This document shows, one piece after another, positions 1 to 9,519 of a stretch of DNA of 64,000 nt (the stretch's first letter is position 1; each line of letters begins with the position of its first letter). Origin of the DNA: Clostridium estertheticum (GTDB lineage Bacteria; Bacillota; Clostridia; Clostridiales; Clostridiaceae); contig NZ_JAAMNH020000001.1 in NCBI RefSeq assembly GCF_011065935.2, positions 2,935,001-2,999,000 on the forward strand, read 5' to 3'. Position numbers and translations under genes: made by a program. The notes below the pieces were generated by a model. That model worked only from the letters and a program-made list of their open reading frames with translations, had not been told where the DNA came from and did no database searches.

Positions 1-74
1 TTATGAAATATAATTCTTCTCAAAAATTGTAGAATAAGATTTTATAGTTTATATTTTAATAAGTGGAGGTACTT

Positions 75-653
75 ATGATTAGTATTCAAGGTGACAAGAT
101 TTGTTTAAGAACATTTACAAGAGAAGAATATCATGAATATTGGAAATCCTATGTTGCAGATTCCATTATGGACCCTGATCTTTATGTTTATGATAAAAAA
201 AGAGTAGATATAGGTTATGATTCTATTAGTGAAAAGGAGTCATGGTATCCGAGAGTAGGGATTTTTTTACCAACTGGAACGCCAATAGGTGAATTGTCTT
301 TAAAAAGAATTAATCATGAAAAAAGCCAATGCGAACTTGGTATTGTCCTTGTCAATGGCAATTACAATGGGTTGGGATACGGAACGGAAGCTGTAGAATT
401 GGCAATAGATTATGTGTTTAATACCTTGGAACTTAAATTCATATATGCTGATACAATGGGTTCTAATTTTAAAATGCAAAGTATATTTGGAAAATTTGGG
501 TTTGAATTTGTAAATAGAGAAGAGCATTGTTACGATATGCATGATAGATGGGAAGATAAATTAAACTATATACTAAGAAATCCTAACATCACAAAAGGAG
601 CATTATATAGTACCAAATTATCAGTTAAAAGGAGAAAAAATAATGCAATGTAA
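75..653 (+). CDS. GNAT N-acetyltransferase (RimJ/RimL-like)
   Basis: A 192-residue GCN5-related acetyltransferase that would move an acetyl group from acetyl-CoA to an unknown amine. The acetyl-CoA-binding motif A is visible as NYNGLGYGTEAV at about residues 96-107, and the C-terminal GFEFVNRE strand at about 142 is typical of the RimJ/L branch. ATG at 75 is chosen because GGAGGT lies at 65-70; an upstream in-frame GTG at 63 has no ribosome binding site. The stop overlaps the next gene by 11 bases, so the two are probably translationally coupled. The substrate is unknown. Confidence 0.85.
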   Translation: MISIQGDKICLRTFTREEYHEYWKSYVADSIMDPDLYVYDKKRVDIGYDSISEKESWYPRVGIFLPTGTPIGELSLKRINHEKSQCELGIVLVNGNYNGLGYGTEAVELAIDYVFNTLELKFIYADTMGSNFKMQSIFGKFGFEFVNREEHCYDMHDRWEDKLNYILRNPNITKGALYSTKLSVKRRKNNAM

Positions 654-1461
654 GGTAAAAAATGTATCTATAAACTATGAAATAACAGGTAATGGAAAAC
701 CAATTGTTATGCTACATGGTTATTATGTAGACCACAGATTAATGACTGGATGTATGGAACCTATTTTTAGATCTAAAGTGGGTTATAAAAGGATATATCT
801 CGACTTGCCAGGTATGGGAAAATCAGAGGGTGCAGAGTGGATTAAGAGCTCTGATGATATGCTTGATATTATAATTAGTTTTATTGAAAAAATCATCCCA
901 AATGAAAATTTCCTACTTGTAGGTCAGTCATATGGCGGATATCTTTCAAGAGGTGTAATTCACAAAATGGCGAATAGAATAGACGGTGTTTTATTAATTT
1001 GTCCACTTATTATACCAGATTATGAAAAACGAAGTGTTGAAGAGCATGTTGTTTTAGTAAAAGACGATAAGTTATTATCTAAATTGACAACAGAGGATGC
1101 TGAAGATTTTAATTCTGGGTTCGTGGTTCAAAGTGAAAAAATCTATGAAAGAAATAAAAATGAAATAATGACTGGTGTTGAAATTGCAGATAATACATTT
1201 TTACAGAGGCTTCAACAAAATGGCTATGCACTCTCATTCGATGTAGATAAAATAAATAAAAAAGTTGATAAACCTACCCTTATTTTGTTAGGTAAACAAG
1301 ACGATTGTGTTGGCTATAAGGATTCATGGAATATATTGGAAAATTATCCGAGAGCAACTTTCGCTATACTTGATGGAGCGGGACATTGTTTGCAGATAGA
1401 ACAGGAAAAATTATTTAATTCATTAATTAGTGACTGGCTTGTAAGAGTTAATAAGCCCTAG
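643..1461 (+). CDS. alpha/beta hydrolase
   Basis: A 272-residue soluble alpha/beta-fold hydrolase. The oxyanion-hole LHG is at 24-26, the nucleophile elbow GQSYGG at about 94-99 gives Ser96, a GKQDD segment can supply the acid, and GAGHCL near 247 supplies the catalytic His. The full triad is present, so the gene looks intact. AAAAGGAG precedes the ATG, which lies inside the end of the preceding GNAT gene. The natural ester, amide or other substrate cannot be read from the sequence. Confidence 0.88.
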   Translation: MQCKVKNVSINYEITGNGKPIVMLHGYYVDHRLMTGCMEPIFRSKVGYKRIYLDLPGMGKSEGAEWIKSSDDMLDIIISFIEKIIPNENFLLVGQSYGGYLSRGVIHKMANRIDGVLLICPLIIPDYEKRSVEEHVVLVKDDKLLSKLTTEDAEDFNSGFVVQSEKIYERNKNEIMTGVEIADNTFLQRLQQNGYALSFDVDKINKKVDKPTLILLGKQDDCVGYKDSWNILENYPRATFAILDGAGHCLQIEQEKLFNSLISDWLVRVNKP

Positions 1462-1543
1462 TATTCGTATAGTACAGCTAATTTTAAGTGGAGCTGCAGT
1501 TGCATAAATAACAAATTCTAGGGAAAGTTTGGGAGGTTATGAA

Positions 1544-2410
1544 ATGAGTAATAATTCGATATTAGATGGTAATATAAAAATTATTGTTCAAAGAGTAGTA
1601 GCAGAAGGTTGTGGGGCAATTTTACTTACTGGTCCATCAAGTTGTGGTAAAGGTGAAATAGCTAAGGAACTGAGCAGTTTTTTATCAATACCAAAGGAAA
1701 GACATCTCTCAATGGGGGATATTTTACGTAGGACAATAAGAAAAGCACGTGAAAATGAAAACTTTAGAGATAGGCTTGCTACTGCATACAACATAAGTGA
1801 TAGAATATCAGTATTTGAAGAAGCCGAAAACAGAGCAGAAAATATTTCAAAAGCTATAAAATATAAAAGTGAATTAATATTATTCTACGGGGGTAGAGAA
1901 ACAATAAGTCAATTGGATTGGTTAGAGTTTTGTGTCATAGAAGGCTTATTAGTGCCTGATGAATGGACTGTAAATATTATAAATGCTACATTTGAAGACT
2001 CGGAGGAGTTTCAGAAAGAAATATTTATTCTAGATGGGTATCCACGAACAATTAAAGCAGCAGAAGAGCTATTAAACACTTTTGGTGAGTTTAATATCCC
2101 GATTATAAAAGTAATACATTTATCAATATCCAAAGATGAGATGATTAAAAGGGCTTTAGTAAGAAAAAGATTTGATGATAAAAAAGATAGTTTAGAGAAA
2201 AGATACCAGTTTTACATAGAAAATGTACAACCAAGTATTGATTATTTGAAAGTTCGTTTAGGATCATCCAAAGTTTCCTTAATTGATGCACATCAACCAG
2301 TTTATAACGATCTAGATATCATAGATATAGAAAAGTCTATAAAACAAGTTACTCTAAATGTTTTACAGTCATTAGGCTTACCTAGTTATCTATTAGATAT
2401 GAAGAACTAA
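1544..2410 (+). CDS. adenylate kinase-like nucleotide kinase
   Basis: A 288-residue P-loop kinase. The Walker A is GPSSCGKG at about 30-37, followed by LSMGDILR (55-62), which matches the NMP-binding segment of adenylate kinases, then DGYPRT and an Arg-rich lid segment RFDD. It is longer than housekeeping adenylate kinase (about 215 aa) because of an insert between the NMP segment and DGYPRT. ATG 1544 is chosen over an in-frame TTG at 1529 because GGGAGGT precedes it. It is a stand-alone accessory gene, not linked to ribosomal genes, so it is probably not the essential adk. Confidence 0.75.
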   Translation: MSNNSILDGNIKIIVQRVVAEGCGAILLTGPSSCGKGEIAKELSSFLSIPKERHLSMGDILRRTIRKARENENFRDRLATAYNISDRISVFEEAENRAENISKAIKYKSELILFYGGRETISQLDWLEFCVIEGLLVPDEWTVNIINATFEDSEEFQKEIFILDGYPRTIKAAEELLNTFGEFNIPIIKVIHLSISKDEMIKRALVRKRFDDKKDSLEKRYQFYIENVQPSIDYLKVRLGSSKVSLIDAHQPVYNDLDIIDIEKSIKQVTLNVLQSLGLPSYLLDMKN

Positions 2411-2512
2411 GAAGAGCGTATCTCGCAAGGGCTCGAGAACGTTGGTAACACGGAAGGTTAAGTGAAATTAAAAAATATAAGACTAACAATTTTTCCGAAA
2501 TGGGGTTAATTA

Positions 2513-3250
2513 ATGGGAAGAATTATATCAATTGGTGGAGGAGATTTTGGACATCTCAAAACTTTTGAAATAGATAAATATATCGTAAAATCTACCAATA
2601 AAGAAAAACCAAGAGCATTATTTATTCCAACTGCAAGTTATGACGCACCAACATATATTGAAATATTTAATAAGGTTTATGGTGAAATGTTAGGATGCCA
2701 TACAGATACATTGTATCTTATAAACAACAATATTAATGAAGATGAAATAAAGGAAAAGATATTTTCTTCTGACATAATATATGTTGGTGGAGGAGATACA
2801 AAAAATATGCTAAAAGTTTGGAAAGAGAATAAAGTTGATTATTACTTAAAGCAATCATTTAATGGAGAAACCATTCTTTGTGGACTTAGTGCTGGTTCAA
2901 TCTGTTGGTTTGAATATGGATATAGTGACTCTTCAAGCGAAGGGGACGAGTGTAAAAATTATATTAAGTTAGAGGCATTGGGCTTACTAAAAGGATTTCA
3001 TTGTCCTCATTTTAATGAAGATAATAGGAGAGAGGGTTTCATAGATATGTTAAAACATAATGATATTTTAGGGATTGGGCTTGATAATAATTGTGCTTTA
3101 GAGGTATTTGATGATAAATTCAGAATATTAAAATCAGATAGAAATGCAAAAGCCTATAAGATATTTAATAAAAATAACGTTGTGATAACTGAAGAATTAA
3201 CTAATATTGAATCATATTACTCATTAAAAAATTTTTATAATATTTTTTAG
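2513..3250 (+). CDS. peptidase S51 family (peptidase E-like)
   Basis: A 245-residue member of the peptidase E/cyanophycinase family. YVGGGDT (the glycine-rich turn) is followed by the nucleophile elbow GLSAGS with Ser126, and FHCPHFNED carries candidate active-site His residues. Such enzymes cleave N-terminal Asp dipeptides or related substrates in the cytoplasm. A second, divergent S51 gene lies at 14262-14921 in the same array, so the family was acquired or duplicated twice. There is no signal peptide. Confidence 0.82.
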   Translation: MGRIISIGGGDFGHLKTFEIDKYIVKSTNKEKPRALFIPTASYDAPTYIEIFNKVYGEMLGCHTDTLYLINNNINEDEIKEKIFSSDIIYVGGGDTKNMLKVWKENKVDYYLKQSFNGETILCGLSAGSICWFEYGYSDSSSEGDECKNYIKLEALGLLKGFHCPHFNEDNRREGFIDMLKHNDILGIGLDNNCALEVFDDKFRILKSDRNAKAYKIFNKNNVVITEELTNIESYYSLKNFYNIF

Positions 3251-3311
3251 TCTACAATATTCAAGCAGTTATCTGGCTCGAAATAGTGAAATAAAAAACG
3301 AGGAGCTTAAT

Positions 3312-4031
3312 ATGGAAAGAATTGCAATAATATCGGATATTCATGGAAATATGCCTGCATTAGAAGCTGTATTAATAGATATTAAAAATAGAAATATTAA
3401 GTCTATTTTTTGTCTTGGCGATTTAGCTGGCAAAGGTCCTAGTTCTGCAGAAGTAGTAGATAAAATTAGACAACATTGTGAAGTAGTAATTAAAGGCAAT
3501 TGGGATTATTATATGTCTGAAATAGATGATAATGACGTTTTAAAGTGGCACCAGAACAAATTAGGAGTTGAACGATTAAAATATATGAAGCAGTTACCAA
3601 TCTATAAAGAGTTTTATATAAGCGGAAAGTTATTAAGATTATGTCATGCTTCTCCAAACGACCTTTTTCATAGAGTATACCTTTCAACTAAGCAAAGTGA
3701 ACGGATGAAGTTGTTTGCAGCAACACCCACTCTTAATGCAGAAGCAGATGTAATTGGATATGGGGATATACATGGTGCTCATATAGATAATTTTGATGGA
3801 AAAACTATTTTTAATGTTGGAAGTGTTGGTAATCCACTTGAAATCCCCCAAGCTTCTTATGGAATAATTGAAGGGAAACTGAATGATAAATATAAATCAT
3901 CATTTGCAATATCTCTTGTTAGAGTACCATATGACATAGATTTAGCAATTGAACAAGCTGAATTAACAGATATGCCAGATAAAAAAGAATATATTAATGA
4001 ATTAAAGACAGCAATATATAGAGGTAAATGA
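3312..4031 (+). CDS. metallophosphoesterase (calcineurin-like)
   Basis: A 239-residue binuclear metallophosphoesterase. The ordered metal-ligand motifs are SDIHGN near residue 8, GDLAGKGP, KGNWD (the GNHD equivalent), CHASP and GYGDIHGAH, ending in NVGSVGNP. This is the YfcE/DR1281-like group of small phosphodiesterases. GAGGAG lies 5 bases before the ATG. The third metal-binding block reads GDIHGAH rather than the usual GHTH, a mild divergence. The substrate is unknown. Confidence 0.85.
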   Translation: MERIAIISDIHGNMPALEAVLIDIKNRNIKSIFCLGDLAGKGPSSAEVVDKIRQHCEVVIKGNWDYYMSEIDDNDVLKWHQNKLGVERLKYMKQLPIYKEFYISGKLLRLCHASPNDLFHRVYLSTKQSERMKLFAATPTLNAEADVIGYGDIHGAHIDNFDGKTIFNVGSVGNPLEIPQASYGIIEGKLNDKYKSSFAISLVRVPYDIDLAIEQAELTDMPDKKEYINELKTAIYRGK

Positions 4032-4097
4032 GCAGTAGCATAGTAGTACCGGGGTTACTTAGTTTATAACACTAGATATTTTAAGGAGATGATTACT

Positions 4098-4790
4098 ATG
4101 GATGAAAATATTTTAGACGAAGGTAAACAATTTCTTCTTTCTTATTTAAAAGATAAGAATATTGATTATGAAGTGAGTCACCCCTGGCGTAAAAGCTGGG
4201 AATTTGTTATTTTACACTCCCTTAGAGTTGAGGGTTATGTTAAGAAGATTTTAGATTGTGAGTCTCATGATTTATCCCATGATGAAGTTTTAAATACTCG
4301 GTTAGCTGCAATATTACATGATATAGGTAGAATGCATAAAAGAGAGGGACATGCCTTATTAGGAAGAGACATTGTACATGATTGGCTGATAAAAAATCAA
4401 ACAATAGCTAATGGTATTAAAGATCCCAAGAAATTATTATATTTAATTGAAAAGCACTCAGATAAAGAAGATGATGAATCCGATTATTGCTTGAAAGTAT
4501 TAAGAGATGCTGATGTGCTAGATGAAATTGGTGTTATGTCAATATTTATGGCTTCTAATTGGATAGATAGAAACAATCCATATTTTTTCAATTTACTTTC
4601 TGATAGAGTCAAGACATTCGAAATGAATTTCTGTGAAAATGGATTAAAGTTATTAAACACCGAAAGTGCAAAACTAATTTTGAATGAGAAAATAAAATTT
4701 ATAACGCTTTTTAATAACCAATTAAACGATGAGTTATATGGAACAGAAATGTTTGACGGAGTTAATATAGCGGATTATTTTGGAGGCTAG
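4098..4790 (+). CDS. HD domain phosphohydrolase
   Basis: A 230-residue HD-fold metal-dependent phosphohydrolase. His in LHSLRVEGY, the paired HD in ILHDIGRMH, a further His in EKHSDKED and Asp in LRDADVLDEIG give the full H...HD...H...D ligand set. ATG 4098 is preferred to the in-frame ATG at 4089 because AAGGAG at 4083-4088 directly abuts the first. A second HD gene lies at 17380-18000. Nucleotide or phosphate-ester hydrolysis is expected, but the substrate is unknown. Confidence 0.8.
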   Translation: MDENILDEGKQFLLSYLKDKNIDYEVSHPWRKSWEFVILHSLRVEGYVKKILDCESHDLSHDEVLNTRLAAILHDIGRMHKREGHALLGRDIVHDWLIKNQTIANGIKDPKKLLYLIEKHSDKEDDESDYCLKVLRDADVLDEIGVMSIFMASNWIDRNNPYFFNLLSDRVKTFEMNFCENGLKLLNTESAKLILNEKIKFITLFNNQLNDELYGTEMFDGVNIADYFGG

Positions 4791-4806
4791 CTATAACAAT
4801 ACCATT

Positions 4807-5601
4807 ATGAAAATAATGATTATAGGAGCAAGTGGGTATTTGGGAAATACAATATATAAAAAACTAAAGATGTGTAGTAATGATGATATTTATGGAACTT
4901 GTTGCAAATCAAATAATCAGAATCTTTTAAAAATTGATTTATTAAATAGCATAGATATAAATAAATTACTTACATACAAACCTGACGTAATTATTATGAG
5001 TATTTATGATTTTGAAAAAGAAATGTCTTTAGCATTAATAGGGATAAATGAGATTGTTAATAGAATTTCTCAAGATACACGCTTAATTTATGTTTCCACT
5101 ACAGTTGGAAAAGGAAAACAGCAGGTTGAACAAGTAAGTCCTCATATACGTATGCCTGATGAGCATTTATCAAAATATATTAATGGCAAGATTAAAGGAG
5201 AAAGTATAGTCGGTAAGCATTCTAATCATGTTATTGTGAGGCCTGGGAATATATACGGCTACGATTATGATAACCAAATGGATTTGAGGATGGAAAAATT
5301 ACTGCAAGTTTCAAAAACGGGTGAAACATATTCTAGAACAGCTAATATGTATGCAAGTTTTGTTCACGTACAAGATTTGGCAGATGCTATTATTGAGCTT
5401 ACATATAGCGATTTTAAAGGAATAATTAATATATCAGGAGAAAGACCAGTAAGCCATTATGATTTTAATATGTCTCTAGCAAACCTATTGGATATTGACA
5501 ACAGCTTTATAATACCTGACTATAACCCAAATGAAATGTATCATAGTTTAAGCAATGATAAAAGAAAGTTAATAATCACCGCATTAATACGAGACATATG
5601 A
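4807..5601 (+). CDS. NAD-dependent epimerase/dehydratase (extended SDR)
   Basis: A Rossmann-fold protein of 264 residues. It opens with MIIGASGYLG, a GxxGxxG dinucleotide-binding turn; a YVSTT strand and RPGNIYGYD segment follow the usual order of RmlD/GalE-type reductases and epimerases. The classic YxxxK is not obvious, so activity is uncertain. GGAGG at 4782-4786 is about 20 bases from ATG 4807 and the reading frame overlaps the end of the HD gene, so translation may be coupled, or may start at TTG 4780. Confidence 0.7.
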   Translation: MKIMIIGASGYLGNTIYKKLKMCSNDDIYGTCCKSNNQNLLKIDLLNSIDINKLLTYKPDVIIMSIYDFEKEMSLALIGINEIVNRISQDTRLIYVSTTVGKGKQQVEQVSPHIRMPDEHLSKYINGKIKGESIVGKHSNHVIVRPGNIYGYDYDNQMDLRMEKLLQVSKTGETYSRTANMYASFVHVQDLADAIIELTYSDFKGIINISGERPVSHYDFNMSLANLLDIDNSFIIPDYNPNEMYHSLSNDKRKLIITALIRDI

Positions 5602-5805
5602 TTATTATTAATACTATAGGTATAAGTTTAGTTATTTAACCTCAAGTCTTAAAAACTGTAGAGGCATCTAATAACAATAGCTTGCAGTTCGCTGTGGCAG
5701 CCAAGGAGACAAGTTATGTATTCAAGCGTATACTTTTACCTAAATTTAATAAATAGGTTAGAAAGAATTTTAAATGACTATTAATAAGGAATGGAGATGG
5801 TAAAT
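5602..5805 (+). other. 204-bp spacer with an imperfect hairpin
   Basis: A longer than usual gap for this array. It holds no recognisable gene. At 5671-5717, ATAA/TTAT and CTTG/CAAG arms flank a small GCTG-TGG-CAGC hairpin, making a bulged fold that superficially recalls integron attC sites. The segment AAGTTATGTAT (5711-5721) followed by CGTATAC and TTTACC recurs in the spacer at 27988-28040. GGAG at 5793-5796 serves the next gene. Confidence 0.4.
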
Positions 5806-6582
5806 ATGTTTAGTAAATTTTCAAGAACAGATATTATATATGCAAAGAAATTCTCCGAAAACTATGAAAATAATGAAATTATTAGGTTCTACGATGATAA
5901 TTTAAAGGACATGTATATGCACAATTTCACATTTATCAAAAAGAGTGTTTGTAAAGATAATTTTAGAAAGATAATATTCGACGAGTTAGAAAAAAGAAAA
6001 GTTGAAAACGCAAAGTTCTTAAGAATAGAGTTTAATTTTTCTATTGAGGATGATTTTATTAATAATTTGCCTGTAACTCCAAAAGTAACAAAATATGATT
6101 ACATGTATATTAATCCTCAAATGTGCGATTATTTAACTGGAAATGAGGAGTGTAACTTAACCAAAGCCTTATCAGAAAAAGTATTAAACGATGGAATAGA
6201 AGTTGATATTTTAGCTAATCAATTAGCTATGGGGAGTGAATTTGCACGGAAAAGAATATATAGAAAATCCGAGGTATATAAACAGCACAATTCAAATTTA
6301 GATTTATATGTTTGTGATTATAATGGAATATCAATAGGAAAATGTGAATTTATGTTAAATAATGATATTGCTAAAATAGAAGATTTTGATATCATAAAAA
6401 ACTATCAAAGAAAAGGATTTGGAACTTCTGTAATAAAACACCTATTAGAAGAGGCAAAAAATCAATGTATAGAATTTGTTTATCTTATTACTGATAGTGG
6501 AGATTCTGCAAAGGAAATGTATAAAAAATGTGGTTTTAAAAAGGCAGGAGAAAAGACGGAACTATTCTTTGATTTAAGTTAA
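5806..6582 (+). CDS. GNAT acetyltransferase with N-terminal extension
   Basis: A 258-residue protein whose C-terminal third (about 165-258) is a GNAT domain with motif A YQRKGFGTSV at 200-209 and the terminal KCGFKKAG. The N-terminal 160 residues have no motif I recognise; they may be a degenerate second GNAT fold, as in tandem GNATs. ATG 5806 is chosen because GGAG at 5793-5796 sits 9 bases upstream; ATG 5791 overlaps that site. The acceptor is unknown. Confidence 0.75.
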   Translation: MFSKFSRTDIIYAKKFSENYENNEIIRFYDDNLKDMYMHNFTFIKKSVCKDNFRKIIFDELEKRKVENAKFLRIEFNFSIEDDFINNLPVTPKVTKYDYMYINPQMCDYLTGNEECNLTKALSEKVLNDGIEVDILANQLAMGSEFARKRIYRKSEVYKQHNSNLDLYVCDYNGISIGKCEFMLNNDIAKIEDFDIIKNYQRKGFGTSVIKHLLEEAKNQCIEFVYLITDSGDSAKEMYKKCGFKKAGEKTELFFDLS

Positions 6583-6646
6583 TTCCAATCTTCAATGACT
6601 CTGTAAGTCTTATTCTTCTTATGCTGAAGAAAAAGGAGGATTTTCA

Positions 6647-7180
6647 ATGTTTTTACTACAGATGGCTGGTTTTCCTGGCTCAGGAAAATCAACGTTAGCT
6701 AAAGAAATTTCAAAATACATAGATGTGGTAGTTATTGATAGAGATGTTATAAAATCTTCAATGATAGAATCCGGAGTTGCATTAAATATTGTTGCTAACG
6801 CATCATATAACGTTGTTTTTTCATTATGCAAATATTATTTGAGTCTTAATAAAAATGTAATTATTGATACACCTTGTTATTATAATGATTCATTAGATAA
6901 TGGTATTAGTATTGCACATGAATATAATGCCGAATACAAATTTATAGAATGTAGAGTGGAGGATTTTGAAGTAGTTAACAATAGATTACGGTCTAGAAAA
7001 AGAAGCATTAGTCAAATTGAAGCGGCTGAAAAAAATAGATTTTTAGGGGCAATTGACAAATCAAAACGACCAACTAAAACTAATTACTTAGTTGTTGATA
7101 GTTCATTAAAAATAGAATCATATATTGAGAAGGCATTGAACTATATAGAATTAAGAGGTGACTTTTATGAAATTAGATGA
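6647..7180 (+). CDS. small P-loop kinase (AAA_33-like)
   Basis: A 177-residue ATP-binding protein. Walker A is GFPGSGKST at residues 8-16, followed by VVIDRDVIKSSM, the Asp-bearing acceptor segment of small-molecule kinases, and VIIDTPCYYND as a Walker B-like strand. An Arg-rich lid (RLRSRKRS) follows. It belongs to the broad kinase group that includes chloramphenicol phosphotransferase and zeta toxins. AAGGAGG precedes the ATG. The stop overlaps the next gene by 14 bases, suggesting a two-gene unit with the hydrolase. Confidence 0.78.
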   Translation: MFLLQMAGFPGSGKSTLAKEISKYIDVVVIDRDVIKSSMIESGVALNIVANASYNVVFSLCKYYLSLNKNVIIDTPCYYNDSLDNGISIAHEYNAEYKFIECRVEDFEVVNNRLRSRKRSISQIEAAEKNRFLGAIDKSKRPTKTNYLVVDSSLKIESYIEKALNYIELRGDFYEIR

Positions 7181-7877
7181 TAGTAATCAGTTGGATATCG
7201 ATGATGTAATAATAAACTATCATGAAAAGGGTCAAGGTGATGTTTTAATATTTTTACACGGTAATAATTTGGATAGTGGTATTTTTGTTAATTTATATGA
7301 TTATTTTTCCGAAAAATATAAAGTTGTAGCTGTTGATAGTAGGGGACACGGATCAAGTGAATCTGGGGAAGTTCCATATTCTATTGGCTTATTTGCAGAT
7401 GATATCATTACCTTTTGCAGCAAAAAAAAGTTCACGAATATACGTGTTGTTGGGTATAGTGATGGAGCAAATATTGCATTAATGATAGCCAAAAAGTATC
7501 CTCAATTGATAGATAAATTAGTTATTATTTCAGGCAATTATAAAGTAGAGGGTATTAAAAAATGGCTTAGAAATATATTAAAGTTCTTGATAATTTTATT
7601 AATGCCTTTTTCAAAATACTTTAATCCAGTTAAAATACAAAAATGGAAGTTTGATTTAATGCTAGATGATATGGGTATTTCAGAAATCGATTTAAAGCAA
7701 ATAATAAAGCCAACACTTGTACTTTCGGCTGAAAATGATCTTATTTATGAGGAACATACCTTTGATATACATAGAAATATTAAAGGCTCTTTTCTTAAAA
7801 TCATAAAAAAAACTAATCATTCTAATATAATATTTAATAATCAAATTATTAAAATTATAGATGAATTTCTTAATTAA
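7167..7877 (+). CDS. alpha/beta hydrolase
   Basis: A 236-residue hydrolase. LHG at 30-32 is the oxyanion hole, GYSDG at 96-100 is the nucleophile elbow (Ser98), AENDL gives the acid and TNHSN the His. DSRGHGSS before the nucleophile is standard for the family. ATG 7167 is used because GAGGTGA is just upstream; the open frame extends back to a GTG at 7158. It overlaps the preceding P-loop kinase gene, so the two are likely co-expressed. The substrate is unknown. Confidence 0.85.
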   Translation: MKLDDSNQLDIDDVIINYHEKGQGDVLIFLHGNNLDSGIFVNLYDYFSEKYKVVAVDSRGHGSSESGEVPYSIGLFADDIITFCSKKKFTNIRVVGYSDGANIALMIAKKYPQLIDKLVIISGNYKVEGIKKWLRNILKFLIILLMPFSKYFNPVKIQKWKFDLMLDDMGISEIDLKQIIKPTLVLSAENDLIYEEHTFDIHRNIKGSFLKIIKKTNHSNIIFNNQIIKIIDEFLN

Positions 7878-7965
7878 TTTAAAAATCGAAGCTGGTAAGT
7901 ATAAGGACATTCCAATGGAGTTTTAGTAACAAGACAAAATAGAATGGATAGGTGAAAATAATTAT
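7878..7965 (+). other. spacer with a possible short C-terminal remnant
   Basis: After the hydrolase stop, one frame reads KIEAGKYKDIPMEF and then a TAG at about 7926, without a start codon. It looks like the tail of a lost gene but is too short to assign. The rest is a weak AGGTGA ribosome binding site for the methyltransferase. Confidence 0.25.
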
Positions 7966-8595
7966 ATGAATAATTATTGGGACAATGTATGGACAAGTGT
8001 CGATGTTAAAGATTATAAAAAATATATAAATTTAAATGATGATTATAAATTTATAGATATTTTTAAGCAACATAAAATTTCGAATATATGTGATGCTGCA
8101 TGTGTTTTTGGAAAGTATAGTGCTATTTTTAGCAAAAATAATTTCAAAGTTAGTGGTTTTGATATTTCAGAACAATCAATTATTCTCACAAAGAATATGC
8201 TTACGACATTGAATCTAGGATTTATGGATTTTTGTGTATGTAGTATAACTGATATAAAATACCGAGATGAATGTTTTGAGGGAGTCATTGCACATGCAGT
8301 ACTTGACCATCTTAACACTACTGAAGCAATTAAAGCATTAAATGAACTGTTCAGAATAACAAAGAAGAATGGGCTTATATATCTTTCATTTGATGGACTT
8401 TCGGATAATGATATTGAAGCATGTCATGAAGTACTAGCAGATGGAAGTTTTAAATACATAGATGGTACTAGAAAAGGTATGATATTTAAATATTATATTA
8501 ATGAAGAAATAAAAAAATTGATTATGGGGAAAGAAATATTATATTTTAACACAAAGCAAAATGGCGAAAGAGAAGTAATTTTGAGAAAAATATAA
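7966..8595 (+). CDS. class I SAM-dependent methyltransferase
   Basis: A 209-residue Rossmann-like methyltransferase. Motif I is the divergent ICDAACVFGKYS (41-52) followed by FDISEQS, the acidic end of strand beta-2; the FEGVIAHAVLDHL segment is motif IV-like and NGLIYLSFDG is the following strand. The glycine-rich loop is weaker than usual (ACVFG instead of GxGxG). The acceptor is unknown. The ribosome binding site GGTGA is 9-10 bases before the ATG. Confidence 0.78.
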   Translation: MNNYWDNVWTSVDVKDYKKYINLNDDYKFIDIFKQHKISNICDAACVFGKYSAIFSKNNFKVSGFDISEQSIILTKNMLTTLNLGFMDFCVCSITDIKYRDECFEGVIAHAVLDHLNTTEAIKALNELFRITKKNGLIYLSFDGLSDNDIEACHEVLADGSFKYIDGTRKGMIFKYYINEEIKKLIMGKEILYFNTKQNGEREVILRKI

Positions 8596-8637
8596 GTTGA
8601 GCATAAGCAAATATGCAAAAATGATGGAGGGATAGCT

Positions 8638-9144
8638 ATGAAACTAGAATTATTAAGAGCTTGTAGTGAAATGGAAGATCAATATTATGATTTTATTAAT
8701 GATTGGGAAAAAGATGGAGACGCAATTGTTCCATATGCTGCAAGATTATTAGACATGGATTATAAAACATGGTTGGATCATACATATAAAATTGAAACTG
8801 TAAATACTGGTTTTGTTCCTGCACACACATACTTTTTAGTTATAGATAATAAAAAAATTATTGGAGCAGTAAACATTAGACATTATCTAAATGACTACTT
8901 ATTTAATTTTGGTGGGCATATTGGTTATGGCATTCGTCCCTCAGAGCGAAAAAAAGGATATGCATCATTGATGTTATCTATGGCTTTACCGATAGCAAAG
9001 GAACTTGGAATTGATAAGATTTTGATTACTTGTGATAAAAATAATGGAGGTTCAGCTAAAACAATTATAAATAATGGTGGAGTTCTAGAAAATGAAGTTC
9101 CTGAAGATGGAGAAATAACTCAAAGATACTGGATAGAGGTTTAA
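8638..9144 (+). CDS. GNAT acetyltransferase
   Basis: A 168-residue GNAT. GHIGYGIRPSERKKGYAS carries the strand beta-4 and motif A (RKKGYA), and ILITCDKNNGGSAKTI is the conserved beta-5/alpha-4 segment of a very common Firmicute GNAT group. The minus-strand GNAT at 51438-51959 has the same GHIGYDI...RKKGYG architecture, so the two are related paralogues on opposite sides of the core block. GGAGGG precedes the ATG. Confidence 0.87.
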   Translation: MKLELLRACSEMEDQYYDFINDWEKDGDAIVPYAARLLDMDYKTWLDHTYKIETVNTGFVPAHTYFLVIDNKKIIGAVNIRHYLNDYLFNFGGHIGYGIRPSERKKGYASLMLSMALPIAKELGIDKILITCDKNNGGSAKTIINNGGVLENEVPEDGEITQRYWIEV

Positions 9145-9163
9145 CTGTATGAAGGGTGCAATT

Positions 9164-9516
9164 ATGAAAAGAGATAGTATAATTCTTGATTTAGACGGTA
9201 CTCTATGGGATTCAGTCGATAGTGTTATAGATTCATGGAATGAAACTATAAGTAACTATAGTGAGGTACAAAATAAGTTAATTTTATAGCTTATGAAAGC
9301 TCAGGTAGAACTGGATTGACCAAAGGAGAAAATATAAATTTGATAATAGAGAAAAACAGTTTGATCAACCCAATATATATTGGGGACACTGAAGGAGACT
9401 TAAAATCTGCAAGATTTGCTGGTATACCATTTATTTATGCCAGGTATGGTTTTGGAGAGGTTAAAGAATATGATTATGTTATTGATAGCTTTGACGAACT
9501 TTTAAAGTTGGTGTAA
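9164..9516 (+). pseudogene. HAD hydrolase with its middle deleted
   Basis: The N-terminal 41 codons (9164-9289) encode a HAD start with motif I DLDGTLWDS and end at TAG. Shortly downstream, in another frame, a C-terminal piece carries motif IV IGDTEGDLKSARFAG and the normal tail ending at 9516. Motifs II and III and the cap are missing, so about half of a roughly 215-residue phosphatase has been lost while both ends remain. It cannot be functional as a HAD phosphatase. Confidence 0.85.
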
Positions 9517-9519
9517 AAA

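Noticed and set aside
300..542. Minus-strand ORF of 80 codons
   Set aside because: Lies inside the GNAT gene 75-653, no ribosome binding site and no family pattern; a shadow frame.
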